Source: JAXMDC01 sp046349035
Lineage (GTDB): Bacteria > Pseudomonadota > Alphaproteobacteria > Rhizobiales > Kaistiaceae
Assembly: GCA_046349035.1 (NCBI GenBank)
Contig: JAXMDC010000007.1
Location: forward strand, 1 to 64,000
Direction: 5' to 3'
DNA: 64,000 nucleotides
Shown: positions 53,823 through 62,695 of the stretch, piece by piece
Layout: every line of letters begins with the position of its first letter
Numbering within the stretch: position 1 is the stretch's first letter
Notes under the pieces: generated by a model
Told to the model about the DNA's origin: nothing
The model's input: the letters and a program-made list of their open reading frames with translations, nothing else
The model's database searches: none
Translations under genes and position numbers: made by a program

Positions 53823-54935
53823 TCAGTTGCGGGCCGCCACCAGACTTCGTAGCCAATCCTCCCACTCAGCCGCGCGCTCCGGCCAATTGTAGCGCGCCTT
53901 CGCATGCGTCACCCGCGCCTCACGCAAAAGCGCCGCGCCGCCAGGATCGGCACGGGCTGATCGCAGGACCGACAGCACCCGCTCGGCAAAGGCAGCAACC
54001 AGCCCCGACCGATCCGTGCCCATCTCCACAAGATGGGCGTACCCCGCCGTGGTCTCGGCGAGCGCTCCGTGATCGGTGGCGATCACCTCGGCCCCCGCCG
54101 CCATCGCTTCGATCGCCGCTATGCAGGACGTCTCGGCGAAGGTCGACGGGTATGCCAGTGCCGCAACACGCGAGAGTTCGACCGCCAAGTCAGCCTGGCC
54201 GATCGGCCCGACATAGGCCACCCCCGGCATGCTCGCCGCCTGGGCGTAGAGGCCGCCGAACCCATCGCGATCCGGCGGCACCTGGTAGGTCGCCATCCCT
54301 GAGTAGATCTTGAGAGCCACTTCGGGCATCCCCTCGCGAATCGCCGGGAAAGCGTCGAGCAGCACGTCGAGACCACGAAACGGCATGCTGGTGTAAGCCA
54401 ATGTCGGCGGAGCGCCGGTCGCAAACCAGGCGTCGGCCACCTGCGCGGAGGCAAAAGGCGGCGCCATGGCGTTGCGCATCACTTGCGCCCCGGCGAACGC
54501 GCCTCCAAACCGCGCTACATAAGCCCGCTGCTGCCAATCGCTGACGAAGGCGAACGCGCTCCACGCTGCACGCTCGTTCCGATCTGCCAGCCTACCCACG
54601 TCCGGCTGGTCCGGTGCGTGGGTAAGCCACAGCACCAGGGGGCCTGCAAAGCCCACATCGCGCCGGAAAATCGTACCTTGCGGGGCGTTGAGCACAACGA
54701 TGGCATCGGCGGAGCGCAGAAAGGCGGGCTGACCGCCCTCCGCGATGCCGGAAACGGCAACGCCTCGGAAACTGCCGGACGCGGTTGTGGCGTTGACCAG
54801 AACTGGCTGATGACCGCGCTGAGCGAGTTCGGCCGCGAGGTAGCAAATCGCCGACTGCGATCCTCCAAGCGGCCGCTTGTAAGGCGTCTCGGCGGTGTAG
54901 GCTTGACCGCTGAGATCGAAGAAGACGATACGCAC
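53823..54935 (-). CDS. Glycosyltransferase family 4-like protein
   Basis: 370-residue GT-B-type glycosyltransferase. KRPLGGSQSAICYLAAELAQRGHQPVLV N-terminal domain; donor domain with LAYTSMPFRGLDVLLDAFPAIREGMPEVALKIYSG and the E-x7-E motif ETSCIAAIEAMAAGAEVIATDHG. Lies 34 bp after cckA on the same strand, so it may be at the end of the flagellar-cckA operon; a role in flagellin or surface glycosylation is only a guess. The sugar is unknown. Confidence 0.88.
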   Translation of the reverse strand: MRIVFFDLSGQAYTAETPYKRPLGGSQSAICYLAAELAQRGHQPVLVNATTASGSFRGVAVSGIAEGGQPAFLRSADAIVVLNAPQGTIFRRDVGFAGPLVLWLTHAPDQPDVGRLADRNERAAWSAFAFVSDWQQRAYVARFGGAFAGAQVMRNAMAPPFASAQVADAWFATGAPPTLAYTSMPFRGLDVLLDAFPAIREGMPEVALKIYSGMATYQVPPDRDGFGGLYAQAASMPGVAYVGPIGQADLAVELSRVAALAYPSTFAETSCIAAIEAMAAGAEVIATDHGALAETTAGYAHLVEMGTDRSGLVAAFAERVLSVLRSARADPGGAALLREARVTHAKARYNWPERAAEWEDWLRSLVAARN

Positions 54936-54969
54936 GCGTCAATCCGCCGAATATGCAAGGCGCGCGGGC

Positions 54970-57528
54970 CTAGCGGCCGAGCGCATCCTTGACCGCCTGC
55001 GCCAGTTCTTTGAGCGAGAAGGGCTTGGGCAGGAAACTGAACGTCTCACCCTCCGGCAAGTTCTTTTTGAAGGCGTCCTCGGCATAGCCGGAAATGAAGA
55101 TGATCTTGAGGTCCGGGCGCTGCTTACGGAGTTGTCGCAGCAGCGAGGGACCGTCGAGTTCCGGCATGACCACGTCGGAGACTACCAGATCGATCGCCCC
55201 GCCAGCATCGCGCATCACGTTGAGCGCCTCGGCGCCGGACGCCGCCGTATGCACCTTGTAGCCGCGGGTCGCCAGAGCGCGCGAGGCGAAGGCGCGCACG
55301 GCTTCCTCGTCCTCGACGAGCAGGATCGATGCCGAACCTGAGAGGTCGCGGGACTCCGGCGCCTTCTCGGCGACCGCCGGGTCGGGAGCCGCCACCTTCT
55401 CCTCAGCAGCATGGCGCGGCACGAAAATGCGAAAGACTGTCCCTTTACCGACCACACTGTCGAAGAAGATGTGACCGCCGGTTTGTTTGACGATGCCGTA
55501 GACGGTTGAGAGACCGAGCCCGGTGCCCTTGCCGACCTCCTTGGTGGAGAAGAACGGCTCGAAGATCTTCGCCTGCACCTCGGCCGGCATCCCGGTCCCG
55601 TTGTCCTCGACCTCAATCAGGACGTAGTCGGTTTCGGGAAGCGGCCGATGGCCAAAGCCCTGGCTTTCGGCGGCCGTCACGTTGCGGGTGCGGATCGACA
55701 GGAGGCCGCCCTTCGGCATCGCATCGCGGGCATTCACCGCGAGGTTGATGATCACCTGCTCGAACTGATTGAGGTCGGCCTTGATCGGCCAGAGGTCGCG
55801 CCCGTGAAAGAGCTGCAGCTTCACGCTCTCGCCGAGCAGGCGCTGGAGCAGGATCGAGATGTCGGCAAGCACATCGGCCAGGGCGAGAACCTGTGGCCGC
55901 AGTGTCTGGCGCCGCGAGAAGGCCAGCAGTTGACGCACCAAACCGGCGGCGCGGTTGGCGTTCTGCTTGATGTTCATAATGTCCTGGAAGGACGGGTCGC
56001 TCGGCCGATGATTGGCGAGCAGAAGGTCGGAGAAGCCGATAATCGCCGTCAGCACATTGTTGAAATCGTGCGCGACCCCTCCCGCGAGTTGACCGACCGC
56101 CTGCATCTTTTGGCTCTGCGCGAACTGTGCCTCGAGCGCGCGCTGTTCGGTGGTTTCCAGACCGGAGACGATGACCGCCTCTTCACCCTCGCCCTCTTGC
56201 ACGGCGGTCAAGTAGAAGCGGGCGCTCCGCTCCCCCAGCGCCAGGCCGACGTCGATCGGCGGAATCTCGGGACGTCCTTCCACCGCGAGTTGGATGGCGG
56301 GCTCAAGCTTGCCGCGATCGACCTCGCGGACCACGTCGGTCAGACGCCGCAGTGCTCGGCCGCTCGCCGCCCCGGCGCCAAACATGCGGGCGAAGGGCGC
56401 GTTGTAGCGCCCGAGATTGCCGTGTCGGTCGATGGAGGCGATGGCGATCGGCGTGTGGTTGAAGAACCGGGCGAACCGCACCTCCGCCGCCCGGGCCGCT
56501 TCGGCGGTGTCTTCCCCAGGGCTGCGGTTCAGCACGATCGTCCGCGTTGCGCCGGGCGCCCCGTCGGCCGCGAACGGCGTGTAGTGCAGCAGCCGCACCG
56601 GCAGGCTCTGTCCGCTACGGCGGTTCAGATCGACGTCCACCACCTCCGTGCGCGCCGCTTCGCCGTCGCGCCGGGTCGCCGCCAAAAGAGCGGCGCCATC
56701 GCCGCGCACCAGGTTGGCCAGCGACAAGGCCCCCGGTGCAAACCGCGTGAGGTCGATGCCCAGCCACTCGGCGAGCGTGGCGTTCATGTAAACGATGCGC
56801 CCGTCCGGCTCGGCGGAGAAGAAGCCGGCGGGCGCGTGGTCGAGATAGTCGATCGCGTGCTGCAATTCCTGAAACGTCGCCTCCTGACGCGATCGCTCGG
56901 CGGTGATGTCGGCGACCAGCCACAGCGCCAGCGGAGCGCTCGACGGTTCCAGCCGCATTGGCCGCACCTGAACGCGATACCAGCGCGCACCGCTCCCGCT
57001 CGCGCGATCGAGCGGTTCGAGGGTTCTCACCTCTTCGACCGCCTCCCGCCCGTCGCGGGCTGCTTGCGCCAAACGATAGGTAACCTCGGCGGCGCTGGGA
57101 TCGCCGGCAAGGGCACGGTCGACACCTCGAAGGTCTCGTTGAGTCTGCGCGCCGATCAGCGCGGCATAGGCGGCGTTGGCGAAAACGATCCGCCCCTCGC
57201 GATCGGTCGCCAATAGGCCCTCGCCCATCGAATCGACCAGCGCCTTGGCAAGCGGACTGCTTTCGTTGCGCCCGCTGAGGCGCAGCAGCCCGATCGCCCC
57301 GGCGAAGAGAGTGAAGACCCCCACCATCGCCAGAATGCCAAGCAGGCCGAGCACGAACGGCTGGGCCTCGTCTCGACCGATCAGAGCGAAGGCAATCGCG
57401 GCCCCGACCAGCCCGCAGGAAAGGATCAGCAGGCGGCCGATGCCTCCGATGCGTTCGGACCGGTCAAAAGCCGGCCGGGCGACGCTCGCGCCGCTCGCTG
57501 CCACGCCCATTGTGGTCGGCTCAGCCAT
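54970..57528 (-). CDS. cckA: Hybrid sensor histidine kinase CckA
   Basis: Cell-cycle/motility phosphorelay kinase upstream of ChpT and CtrA; 852 residues. Two membrane helices at about 32-50 and 56-78; tandem PAS-like domains (LLATDREGRIVFANAAYAALIG, ADGRIVYMNATLAEWLGIDL, DRHGNLGRYNAPFARMFG); HisKA with phospho-acceptor His487 in LAGGVAHDFNNVLTAIIGFSDLLL; ATPase boxes IINLAVNARDAMP, VEDNGTGMP and EVGKGTGLGLSTVYGIV; C-terminal receiver with phospho-acceptor Asp785 in VVSDVVMPELDG and FSFLPKPFS. Lies 54 bp after flhB, apparently the distal gene of the flgB operon. Confidence 0.96.
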   Translation of the reverse strand: MAEPTTMGVAASGASVARPAFDRSERIGGIGRLLILSCGLVGAAIAFALIGRDEAQPFVLGLLGILAMVGVFTLFAGAIGLLRLSGRNESSPLAKALVDSMGEGLLATDREGRIVFANAAYAALIGAQTQRDLRGVDRALAGDPSAAEVTYRLAQAARDGREAVEEVRTLEPLDRASGSGARWYRVQVRPMRLEPSSAPLALWLVADITAERSRQEATFQELQHAIDYLDHAPAGFFSAEPDGRIVYMNATLAEWLGIDLTRFAPGALSLANLVRGDGAALLAATRRDGEAARTEVVDVDLNRRSGQSLPVRLLHYTPFAADGAPGATRTIVLNRSPGEDTAEAARAAEVRFARFFNHTPIAIASIDRHGNLGRYNAPFARMFGAGAASGRALRRLTDVVREVDRGKLEPAIQLAVEGRPEIPPIDVGLALGERSARFYLTAVQEGEGEEAVIVSGLETTEQRALEAQFAQSQKMQAVGQLAGGVAHDFNNVLTAIIGFSDLLLANHRPSDPSFQDIMNIKQNANRAAGLVRQLLAFSRRQTLRPQVLALADVLADISILLQRLLGESVKLQLFHGRDLWPIKADLNQFEQVIINLAVNARDAMPKGGLLSIRTRNVTAAESQGFGHRPLPETDYVLIEVEDNGTGMPAEVQAKIFEPFFSTKEVGKGTGLGLSTVYGIVKQTGGHIFFDSVVGKGTVFRIFVPRHAAEEKVAAPDPAVAEKAPESRDLSGSASILLVEDEEAVRAFASRALATRGYKVHTAASGAEALNVMRDAGGAIDLVVSDVVMPELDGPSLLRQLRKQRPDLKIIFISGYAEDAFKKNLPEGETFSFLPKPFSLKELAQAVKDALGR

Positions 57529-57582
57529 CTTGCCCTCGGAATCGCCGCTTTCGCGGGAGAATGCGGGCGCGCCCGCCTAATT

Positions 57583-58677
57583 TCAACGGTCTGCCGTTAC
57601 CGTCGGGCTCGCCCGCCACCCGGCGCGCCGCCGGCGCATGACGTAGCCGATCACTTCCGCTACCGCCCGGTAATGTGCTTCCGGGATTTCCTGGTCGATC
57701 TCCAATTCTTTGTGAAGCAGTCGCGCCAGGGGCGGGTTCTCGATCACAGGAACCCCTTTCTCCTCGGCAATCTTACGGATTCGGAGCGCGACATCGTCGA
57801 CGCCCTTTGCCAAGCACAGAGGGGCCCGCATCCCGCCGCTGTATTTGAGCGCGACGGCAAAGTGCGTCGGGTTGGCGATGACGACCGAAGCTTCGCCGAC
57901 CCGCGACATCATGCGCTGGCGACCGCGACGGCGACGAAGGTCGCGGATGCGCTGCTTGATCGTCGGGTCGCCCTCGCTCTGCTTGTGCTCGTCCTTGACC
58001 TCCTGAAGCGTCATCCGCTGCCGCTTCATCCACTTTTGCCGTTGCCAGACATAGTCACCGGCCGCCACGAGGCCGACGACAGCGACGACCGCGGTCATCA
58101 ATTCGACCGCCCTGTCGCGAACCACCGGCAGCAGTTGGACGGGATCGAGGGCCGTAAGTCCCGCGAGACGGCCGAACTCCGGCGCCATTACCAGCACCAT
58201 CGCCGTGCCGACCAACGCGAGCTTCACCAGCCCTTTGCCGAGATTGATCAGACTCTCGATCGACAGAAGGCGTTTCAAGCCCGCGCCGGGCGAAACCTTC
58301 GATGCCTTCGGCTTCAGCGCTTCAAGCGACAACGCCGGCCGGTGCTGGGCCAGGTTTCCGGCGACACTGGCGGCGCCGATGGCAAGCAGCGGCAAGAGCA
58401 CCAGCACGACGATGGTCGCGCCGAGATTGCTGATGACAGCCAGCAGCCCGCCGTCGACCGGCAGCGCCGCGGCGTTACCGAGAAACCCCGCCAGGTGTCG
58501 CGCCAGTTCTTGAACCGATGACGGCGCTGCCGCCCCGATCGCCACGGTCGCCGCGACCAGAACAAAGAAGCTGTTGACCTCCTGGCTCTTGACGACATCG
58601 CCGCGCTTGCGCGCCTCATCCAGCTTTCGCTGGGTCGGTTCTTCTGTTTTTTCGCCGTTTTCGTCAGCGCCCGCCAC
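57583..58677 (-). CDS. flhB: Flagellar biosynthesis protein FlhB
   Basis: Export-gate switch protein, 364 residues. Four membrane helices, N-terminal EKTEEPTQRKLDEARKRGDVVKSQEVNSF, and the cytoplasmic domain with the self-cleaving NPTH (Asn269-Pro270) in VIANPTHFAVALKY, followed by RKIAEEKGVPVIENPPLARLLH. It sets export specificity from rod/hook to filament. Preceded by fliR (12 bp) on the same strand. Confidence 0.97.
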   Translation of the reverse strand: MAGADENGEKTEEPTQRKLDEARKRGDVVKSQEVNSFFVLVAATVAIGAAAPSSVQELARHLAGFLGNAAALPVDGGLLAVISNLGATIVVLVLLPLLAIGAASVAGNLAQHRPALSLEALKPKASKVSPGAGLKRLLSIESLINLGKGLVKLALVGTAMVLVMAPEFGRLAGLTALDPVQLLPVVRDRAVELMTAVVAVVGLVAAGDYVWQRQKWMKRQRMTLQEVKDEHKQSEGDPTIKQRIRDLRRRRGRQRMMSRVGEASVVIANPTHFAVALKYSGGMRAPLCLAKGVDDVALRIRKIAEEKGVPVIENPPLARLLHKELEIDQEIPEAHYRAVAEVIGYVMRRRRAGWRASPTVTADR

Positions 58678-58689
58678 TGTTGGCCCCCC

Positions 58690-59457
58690 TCAGCGAGCCA
58701 GAAAACGGCTGAAGACCGTATCGGCGTGACCGAGATACAACGTGAAAACCGAGCCTAAGGTCACCAGCAGCACGACGAAGCCGATGCCGATCGCCGCCGG
58801 CGTCGCGACGAAGAAGACCTGCATTTGCGGCATCAGCCGCGAAAGAAGGCCAAGGCCAAACTGAAAGATCAGACCGAACACGATGAACGGCGCCGAGATT
58901 TCGAGGCCGACGCGAAACGCCTCGGCGATCGTCTGCACCGACATTGCCGAAAAATCGCCGATCGGAAACGCCGCCGATGGGCTGAACAGCTTGTAGCTGT
59001 CGACGAGGCCGGCGAGCGCCATGTGGTGGAGATCGGTGACAAGGATCAGCGTGATTCCCGCGGTATTCAGGAAGTTGGCGACGAGCACACTGTTCTGGCT
59101 CTGCGTCGGGTCGACTGCCTCGGCAAAGGACAGGTTCAACTGCATGGCTATGGTCGAACCCGCTACCTGCAGGGTCGCCATCAGCAGACGGAGAGCAAAG
59201 CCGATCGCCAACCCGACGAACAGTTCCCAACCGATGGCGCGACCAATCTCCCCCAGCGACTGGGTCGAAACCTGGAATTGACCGCTGATCAGCGGAAAGA
59301 AGGCGAGTGTGATCGCCAGCCCCATCGCAACCTTCAGGCGCGCCGGAATCGCCTGCTCGCCGAACCCGGGGACCAGCATCAGGATCGAACCGATCCGGGC
59401 GAAGATGAGCATGAAAGTGACGGCGTATCCCGGAAGAATGCCGAGATCGAACGTCAC
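58690..59457 (-). CDS. fliR: Flagellar biosynthesis protein FliR
   Basis: 255-residue export-gate membrane protein. MTFDLGILPGYAVTFMLIFARIGSILMLVPGFGEQAIPARLKVAMGLAITL is typical; QVAGSTIAMQLNLSFAEAVDPTQSQNSVLVANFLNTAGI and GLLSRLMPQMQVFFVATPAAIGIGF follow. 6 bp after fliQ and 12 bp before flhB in the conserved fliQ-fliR-flhB order. Confidence 0.97.
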   Translation of the reverse strand: MTFDLGILPGYAVTFMLIFARIGSILMLVPGFGEQAIPARLKVAMGLAITLAFFPLISGQFQVSTQSLGEIGRAIGWELFVGLAIGFALRLLMATLQVAGSTIAMQLNLSFAEAVDPTQSQNSVLVANFLNTAGITLILVTDLHHMALAGLVDSYKLFSPSAAFPIGDFSAMSVQTIAEAFRVGLEISAPFIVFGLIFQFGLGLLSRLMPQMQVFFVATPAAIGIGFVVLLVTLGSVFTLYLGHADTVFSRFLAR

Positions 59458-59463
59458 CCGGCG

Positions 59464-59730
59464 TTATCCGCTGGCGGTGATGTGCTGCGCGACGCGCGTC
59501 ATGTAGGCGCCGAGGGTCGCGCCTATGAATGGCAGCCCGACTAGGATTGTGATGAAGATGGCAATGATCTTCGGCACGAAGACCAGTGTCGCCTCTTGAA
59601 TCTGGGTCAGCGCCTGGACCAGGGCGACCACGACGCCCACCACCAGACTGACCAGCATCGCCGGGGTTGCGATGGCAACCAGTGTGAAGATGCTGTCGCG
59701 AGCAAATTCGAGAACGTCCTGGCTTTCCAT
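59464..59730 (-). CDS. fliQ: Flagellar biosynthesis protein FliQ
   Basis: 88-residue export-gate protein with two membrane helices (DSIFTLVAIATPAMLVSLVVGVVVALVQALTQIQEATLVFVPKI and FITILVGLPFIGATLGAYM). QIQEATLVFVPK is the family signature linking the helices. Between fliE and fliR in the operon. Confidence 0.97.
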   Translation of the reverse strand: MESQDVLEFARDSIFTLVAIATPAMLVSLVVGVVVALVQALTQIQEATLVFVPKIIAIFITILVGLPFIGATLGAYMTRVAQHITASG

Positions 59731-59747
59731 AAGAACCGATTCGCGGA

Positions 59748-60059
59748 TTACATTGGCATGCGCAGGATATCCTCATAGGCGGCAATGACACGATCTCGAA
59801 TTGCGACCATCGTCTCGAGCGCCGTCTGCGTATCGGCAAGCGCGGTGACGACGTCGACGACATCGGCTTTGCCCTCGGCCATGCCGACCGCGCCGACCTC
59901 CGCGGCTTTGCCGCTCTCCGTAAAACTGCCGATCGCCTGGTTGAGCATGCCGGAGAAGTCGGCGCCGCCAGCCAGACGGTCGACCGCCGGCGTCGCGGGC
60001 GCACCGCCGGTCAGTTTGGCAACGGCTGAATAGGCGCCCGCAGCAATCGTCGGCGTCAT
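59748..60059 (-). CDS. fliE: Flagellar hook-basal body complex protein FliE
   Basis: 103-residue rod-MS ring junction protein. Conserved C-terminal part: ADFSGMLNQAIGSFTESGKAAEVGAVGMAEGKADVVDVVTALADTQTALETMVAIRDRVIAAYEDILRMPM, matching the FliE domain (VAIRDKVIxAYxEIMxMPV). N-terminus is variable as usual. 17 bp upstream of fliQ. Confidence 0.96.
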   Translation of the reverse strand: MTPTIAAGAYSAVAKLTGGAPATPAVDRLAGGADFSGMLNQAIGSFTESGKAAEVGAVGMAEGKADVVDVVTALADTQTALETMVAIRDRVIAAYEDILRMPM

Positions 60060-60079
60060 GGTCGACCCTCCCCCTTCTC

Positions 60080-60490
60080 TCAGCCCCGCAGAATGTCGAG
60101 CGTCTTGCCAATCATGCCGCGCGCGGCGCTGATCACATTGAGATTCGCCTCGTAGGTCCGTTGGGCATCGCGCATATCGACCGCCTCGATGAGGTCGTTG
60201 ACGTTGGGCATCTTGACGTAGCCAAGCTCGTTGGCACCCGGGTTGCCTGGGTCGTAATGGCTGCGAAAGGATGTCGGATCCCGGCGCACGCGTCCCAATT
60301 CGACGACATTGGCTCCAACCGCACGATCGAAATGCGTCCGGAAAGTCGCGATCTTGCGCCGGTAAGGATCACCGCCCGGCTCGGTCGAGGTCGAGTCGAC
60401 ATTGGCGATATTCTCGGCCAGCACGCGCATCCGGCCAGCCTGAGCCCGCAGGCCCGAGGCGGCAATCATCATCGACTTCGTGAAATCCAT
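60080..60490 (-). CDS. flgC: Flagellar basal-body rod protein FlgC
   Basis: 136-residue proximal rod protein. N-terminal SMMIAASGLRAQAGRMRVLAENIANVDSTSTEPGGDPYRRK (the Nter rod motif) and C-terminal GYVKMPNVNDLIEAVDMRDAQRTYEANLNVISAARGMIGKTLDILRG. Starts 9 bp after flgB. Confidence 0.97.
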   Translation of the reverse strand: MDFTKSMMIAASGLRAQAGRMRVLAENIANVDSTSTEPGGDPYRRKIATFRTHFDRAVGANVVELGRVRRDPTSFRSHYDPGNPGANELGYVKMPNVNDLIEAVDMRDAQRTYEANLNVISAARGMIGKTLDILRG

Positions 60491-60499
60491 GTCTCAGCC

Positions 60500-60898
60500 T
60501 CAGCTGCTGCGCGAGATGGCCGTCTTCACTAGGCCGAGCGCTCGCGAATAGAGAGTCGTAACCGCTTGATAATTCAGCTCGTTCTCGGTCACCTTCATCA
60601 TCTGGTCCTCGATCGTGACCCGATTGCCATCAGGCGTCACCTCGAAGGCGCCGGTGCGAACCGTGGCGAACTTGCCCGGTGCCGATGCCGGCCCGCCGAT
60701 GTGCCCCGCCTGCGTCACCGCCGGCTGCGAGGCTGCCGCCGCGGTGCCGGCTCCGCCGAAGCTGAGGCGCTTCAGATCCCGCGCGGCGAAGTTGGGGCTG
60801 TCGGCATTGGCAACGTTCTCGGCAAGCACCGACTGGCGCGCCTGATGCCAGCGCATGGTCGCCTTGAGCATCGAAAAGAGTGGAAGACCGCCGATCAC
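60500..60898 (-). CDS. flgB: Flagellar basal-body rod protein FlgB
   Basis: Proximal rod protein. LPLFSMLKATMRWHQARQSVLAENVANADSPNFAARDLKRL is diagnostic, with VTIEDQMMKVTENELNYQAVTTLYSRALGLVKTAI at the C-terminus. The frame opens at a TTG (60928), but a GTG at 60898 gives the usual short N-terminus (132 residues) and leaves room for a transcription start downstream of the CtrA-type box at 60946-60962; AGGG precedes this GTG. First gene of flgB-flgC-fliE-fliQ-fliR-flhB(-cckA). Confidence 0.93.
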   Translation of the reverse strand: MIGGLPLFSMLKATMRWHQARQSVLAENVANADSPNFAARDLKRLSFGGAGTAAAASQPAVTQAGHIGGPASAPGKFATVRTGAFEVTPDGNRVTIEDQMMKVTENELNYQAVTTLYSRALGLVKTAISRSS

Positions 60899-60945
60899 AC
60901 CCTGCCCGGCCCCATTTTTGATCGGCAATTCTTGCCCCGCTTATG

Positions 60946-60962
60946 GTTAACTGGGAGTTAAC
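60946..60962. promoter_or_regulatory. CtrA-type binding site between divergent flagellar operons
   Basis: GTTAACTGGGAGTTAAC contains two GTTAAC hexamers 11 bp apart and so reads TTAA-N7-TTAAC, the full CtrA consensus, on both strands. It lies in the 227-bp gap between flgB (minus) and fliO (plus), 48 bp from the flgB GTG. Promoter-proximal position is consistent with control of either or both operons. The match is seen directly; binding is inferred. Confidence 0.75.
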
Positions 60963-61125
60963 GGCGGTTATCCTCAGGAACGGCCGGCCGAGCACTTGCC
61001 CAACCGGACGCCCCGGTTAGACAGGCTGGCGGGGCACGGCTGACCGGCGCGAGCGATTCGCCGCTGGCAGGGAGTCGCGCCGCCGGCACGAGGAAGATAG
61101 GCAGCGGCAACACGGGAGGGGAAGC

Positions 61126-61938
61126 GTGATCCAGCAGACCCTTGAGCCGATCCTCGGCGCGACTGGAGCGGTCATCGTCCAGTTTCTCGCCGTCCTGATT
61201 CTCGTGCTGGTCTTGATGGCCCTGGTGGTGGGGCTCGTGCGTTTCGTTGCTGGCGGCAGCTTCGCGAGCGGCCTCAAACGGCAGCGGGCGCCGCGACTGG
61301 GGCTTGTCGATACGCTACCGGTCGACCAGCGCCGGCGGCTGATTCTGGTGCGCCGCGATCAGTTCGAGCACCTCCTGCTGATCGGTGGACCGACCGATGT
61401 CGTCGTCGAGCAAACGATCTTCCGCGGCGTCCCACTGAACGCGCGACTGCGGCCGGAACCGGTTCGCATGCCTGGCGCCCAACCGACTGCCGCCGCCTTG
61501 CCGGGTGCAAACGGACCGCACCACCCCGCAGCTGAGAATCACGCGGCCGCGTCCCGCGACGGACAGCACCACCCGCCGACCCCGACCGGCGAGCGGGAGG
61601 ATTGGCCCCTCCCTGCCGGCGATCGCCAGGCGCACCGCGACTCCGCCATAGCTTCGGCCGGTCGTCGTCATGCCGGGCCCCCACCGGGAATGGACGGGGC
61701 ACCGCCCCTCGCACCTTTGTCGGCCGCTGAGGCCGTGCCACGTCAGGCTCTCGCCAAGGCCGACGGCGAGGTATCCTCGATCGTCATGGCCGCCGAAGCG
61801 TCGATTGCGCGCTTGAGCGAGACGGCCCCTGCGGCATCCGACAACGAAACGGCAGGCCGCACTTCACCAGAACGCGTCGCAAGTCTCGAGCGCGAGATGG
61901 CGCGGCTGTTGGGCGAAATCGGCGGAAAGAAACCTTGA
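61126..61938 (+). CDS. fliO: Flagellar biosynthetic protein FliO-like
   Basis: 270 residues. One N-terminal membrane helix (VIVQFLAVLILVLVLMALVVGLVRFVAGGSF), then the FliO core RLGLVDTLPVDQRRRLILVRRDQFEHLLLIGGPTDVVVEQTI. The C-terminal half is a Pro/His/Ala-rich linker ending in a helix (SLEREMARLLGEIG). GTG start with GGGAGGGGAAGC directly upstream. The stop overlaps fliP's TTG by 4 bp, and the fliO-fliP order supports the identification. Long tail is unusual, but FliO length is variable. Confidence 0.88.
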   Translation: MIQQTLEPILGATGAVIVQFLAVLILVLVLMALVVGLVRFVAGGSFASGLKRQRAPRLGLVDTLPVDQRRRLILVRRDQFEHLLLIGGPTDVVVEQTIFRGVPLNARLRPEPVRMPGAQPTAAALPGANGPHHPAAENHAAASRDGQHHPPTPTGEREDWPLPAGDRQAHRDSAIASAGRRHAGPPPGMDGAPPLAPLSAAEAVPRQALAKADGEVSSIVMAAEASIARLSETAPAASDNETAGRTSPERVASLEREMARLLGEIGGKKP

Positions 61939-62681
61939 GCCGAGGATGGCGGCGACTGTTTCGGCACGGCGCATGGGCGATCGGCCTGCTTGGTGCCGCC
62001 ACCGGCCCGGCCCTGGCACAAAACATCAGCATCGACTTCGGCGGCGGTTCGCTGACCGAAAGGATCGTTCAGCTCGTCGCGCTGATGACGGTGCTTTCGC
62101 TAGCGCCGTCGATTCTGGTGATGGTTACTTCGTTCACCCGCACGGTGGTCGTTCTGTCGCTGCTCCGCTCGGCCATCGGCCTTCAGAGCGCGCCGCCGAA
62201 CGCTGTCATGATCAGTCTCGCGTTGTTCATAACCGCCTTCGTGATGCAGCCGGTCTTCGAGACCGCGTATCGTACCGGAGTGCAGCCGCTGGTCGCCGGA
62301 ACGATGGAGCTTCCCGAGGCGTTCCAGAAAGCCTCCGAACCCTTTCGCCAGTTCATGTTGAAGAACGTCCGCGAGAAAGACTTGGCGCTGTTCAACGACC
62401 TCGCCGGTGCGGCTCCCGCCGCCGGTCCGGAGGATATCAGCCTGCGGATCGTTGTGCCGGCTTTCATGGTGTCGGAGCTGCGGCGAGCTTTCGAGATCGG
62501 CTTCCTGCTCTACCTTCCCTTCATCATCATCGATCTCGTCGTCGCTTCGGTACTGATGGCGCTTGGCATGATGATGCTGCCGCCAGTGACGATCTCTCTG
62601 CCGTTCAAGCTGATCTTCTTCGTTCTCGTCGACGGCTGGGGTCTCGTCGCCGGCAGCTTGGTGCAAAGCTTCGGCACCTGA
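61935..62681 (+). CDS. fliP: Flagellar biosynthesis protein FliP
   Basis: 248-residue export-gate protein. Signal peptide ending PALAQN; conserved RIVQLVALMTVLSLAPSILVMVTSFTRTVVVLSLLRSAIGLQSAPPNAVMISLALFITAFVM, FRQFMLKN, and the C-terminal FIIIDLVVASVLMALGMMMLPPVTISLPFKLIFFVLVDGW. TTG start overlaps the fliO stop (TTGA), which indicates coupled translation. Confidence 0.97.
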   Translation: MSRGWRRLFRHGAWAIGLLGAATGPALAQNISIDFGGGSLTERIVQLVALMTVLSLAPSILVMVTSFTRTVVVLSLLRSAIGLQSAPPNAVMISLALFITAFVMQPVFETAYRTGVQPLVAGTMELPEAFQKASEPFRQFMLKNVREKDLALFNDLAGAAPAAGPEDISLRIVVPAFMVSELRRAFEIGFLLYLPFIIIDLVVASVLMALGMMMLPPVTISLPFKLIFFVLVDGWGLVAGSLVQSFGT

Positions 62682-62695
62682 TCGCAGCGAGACGA

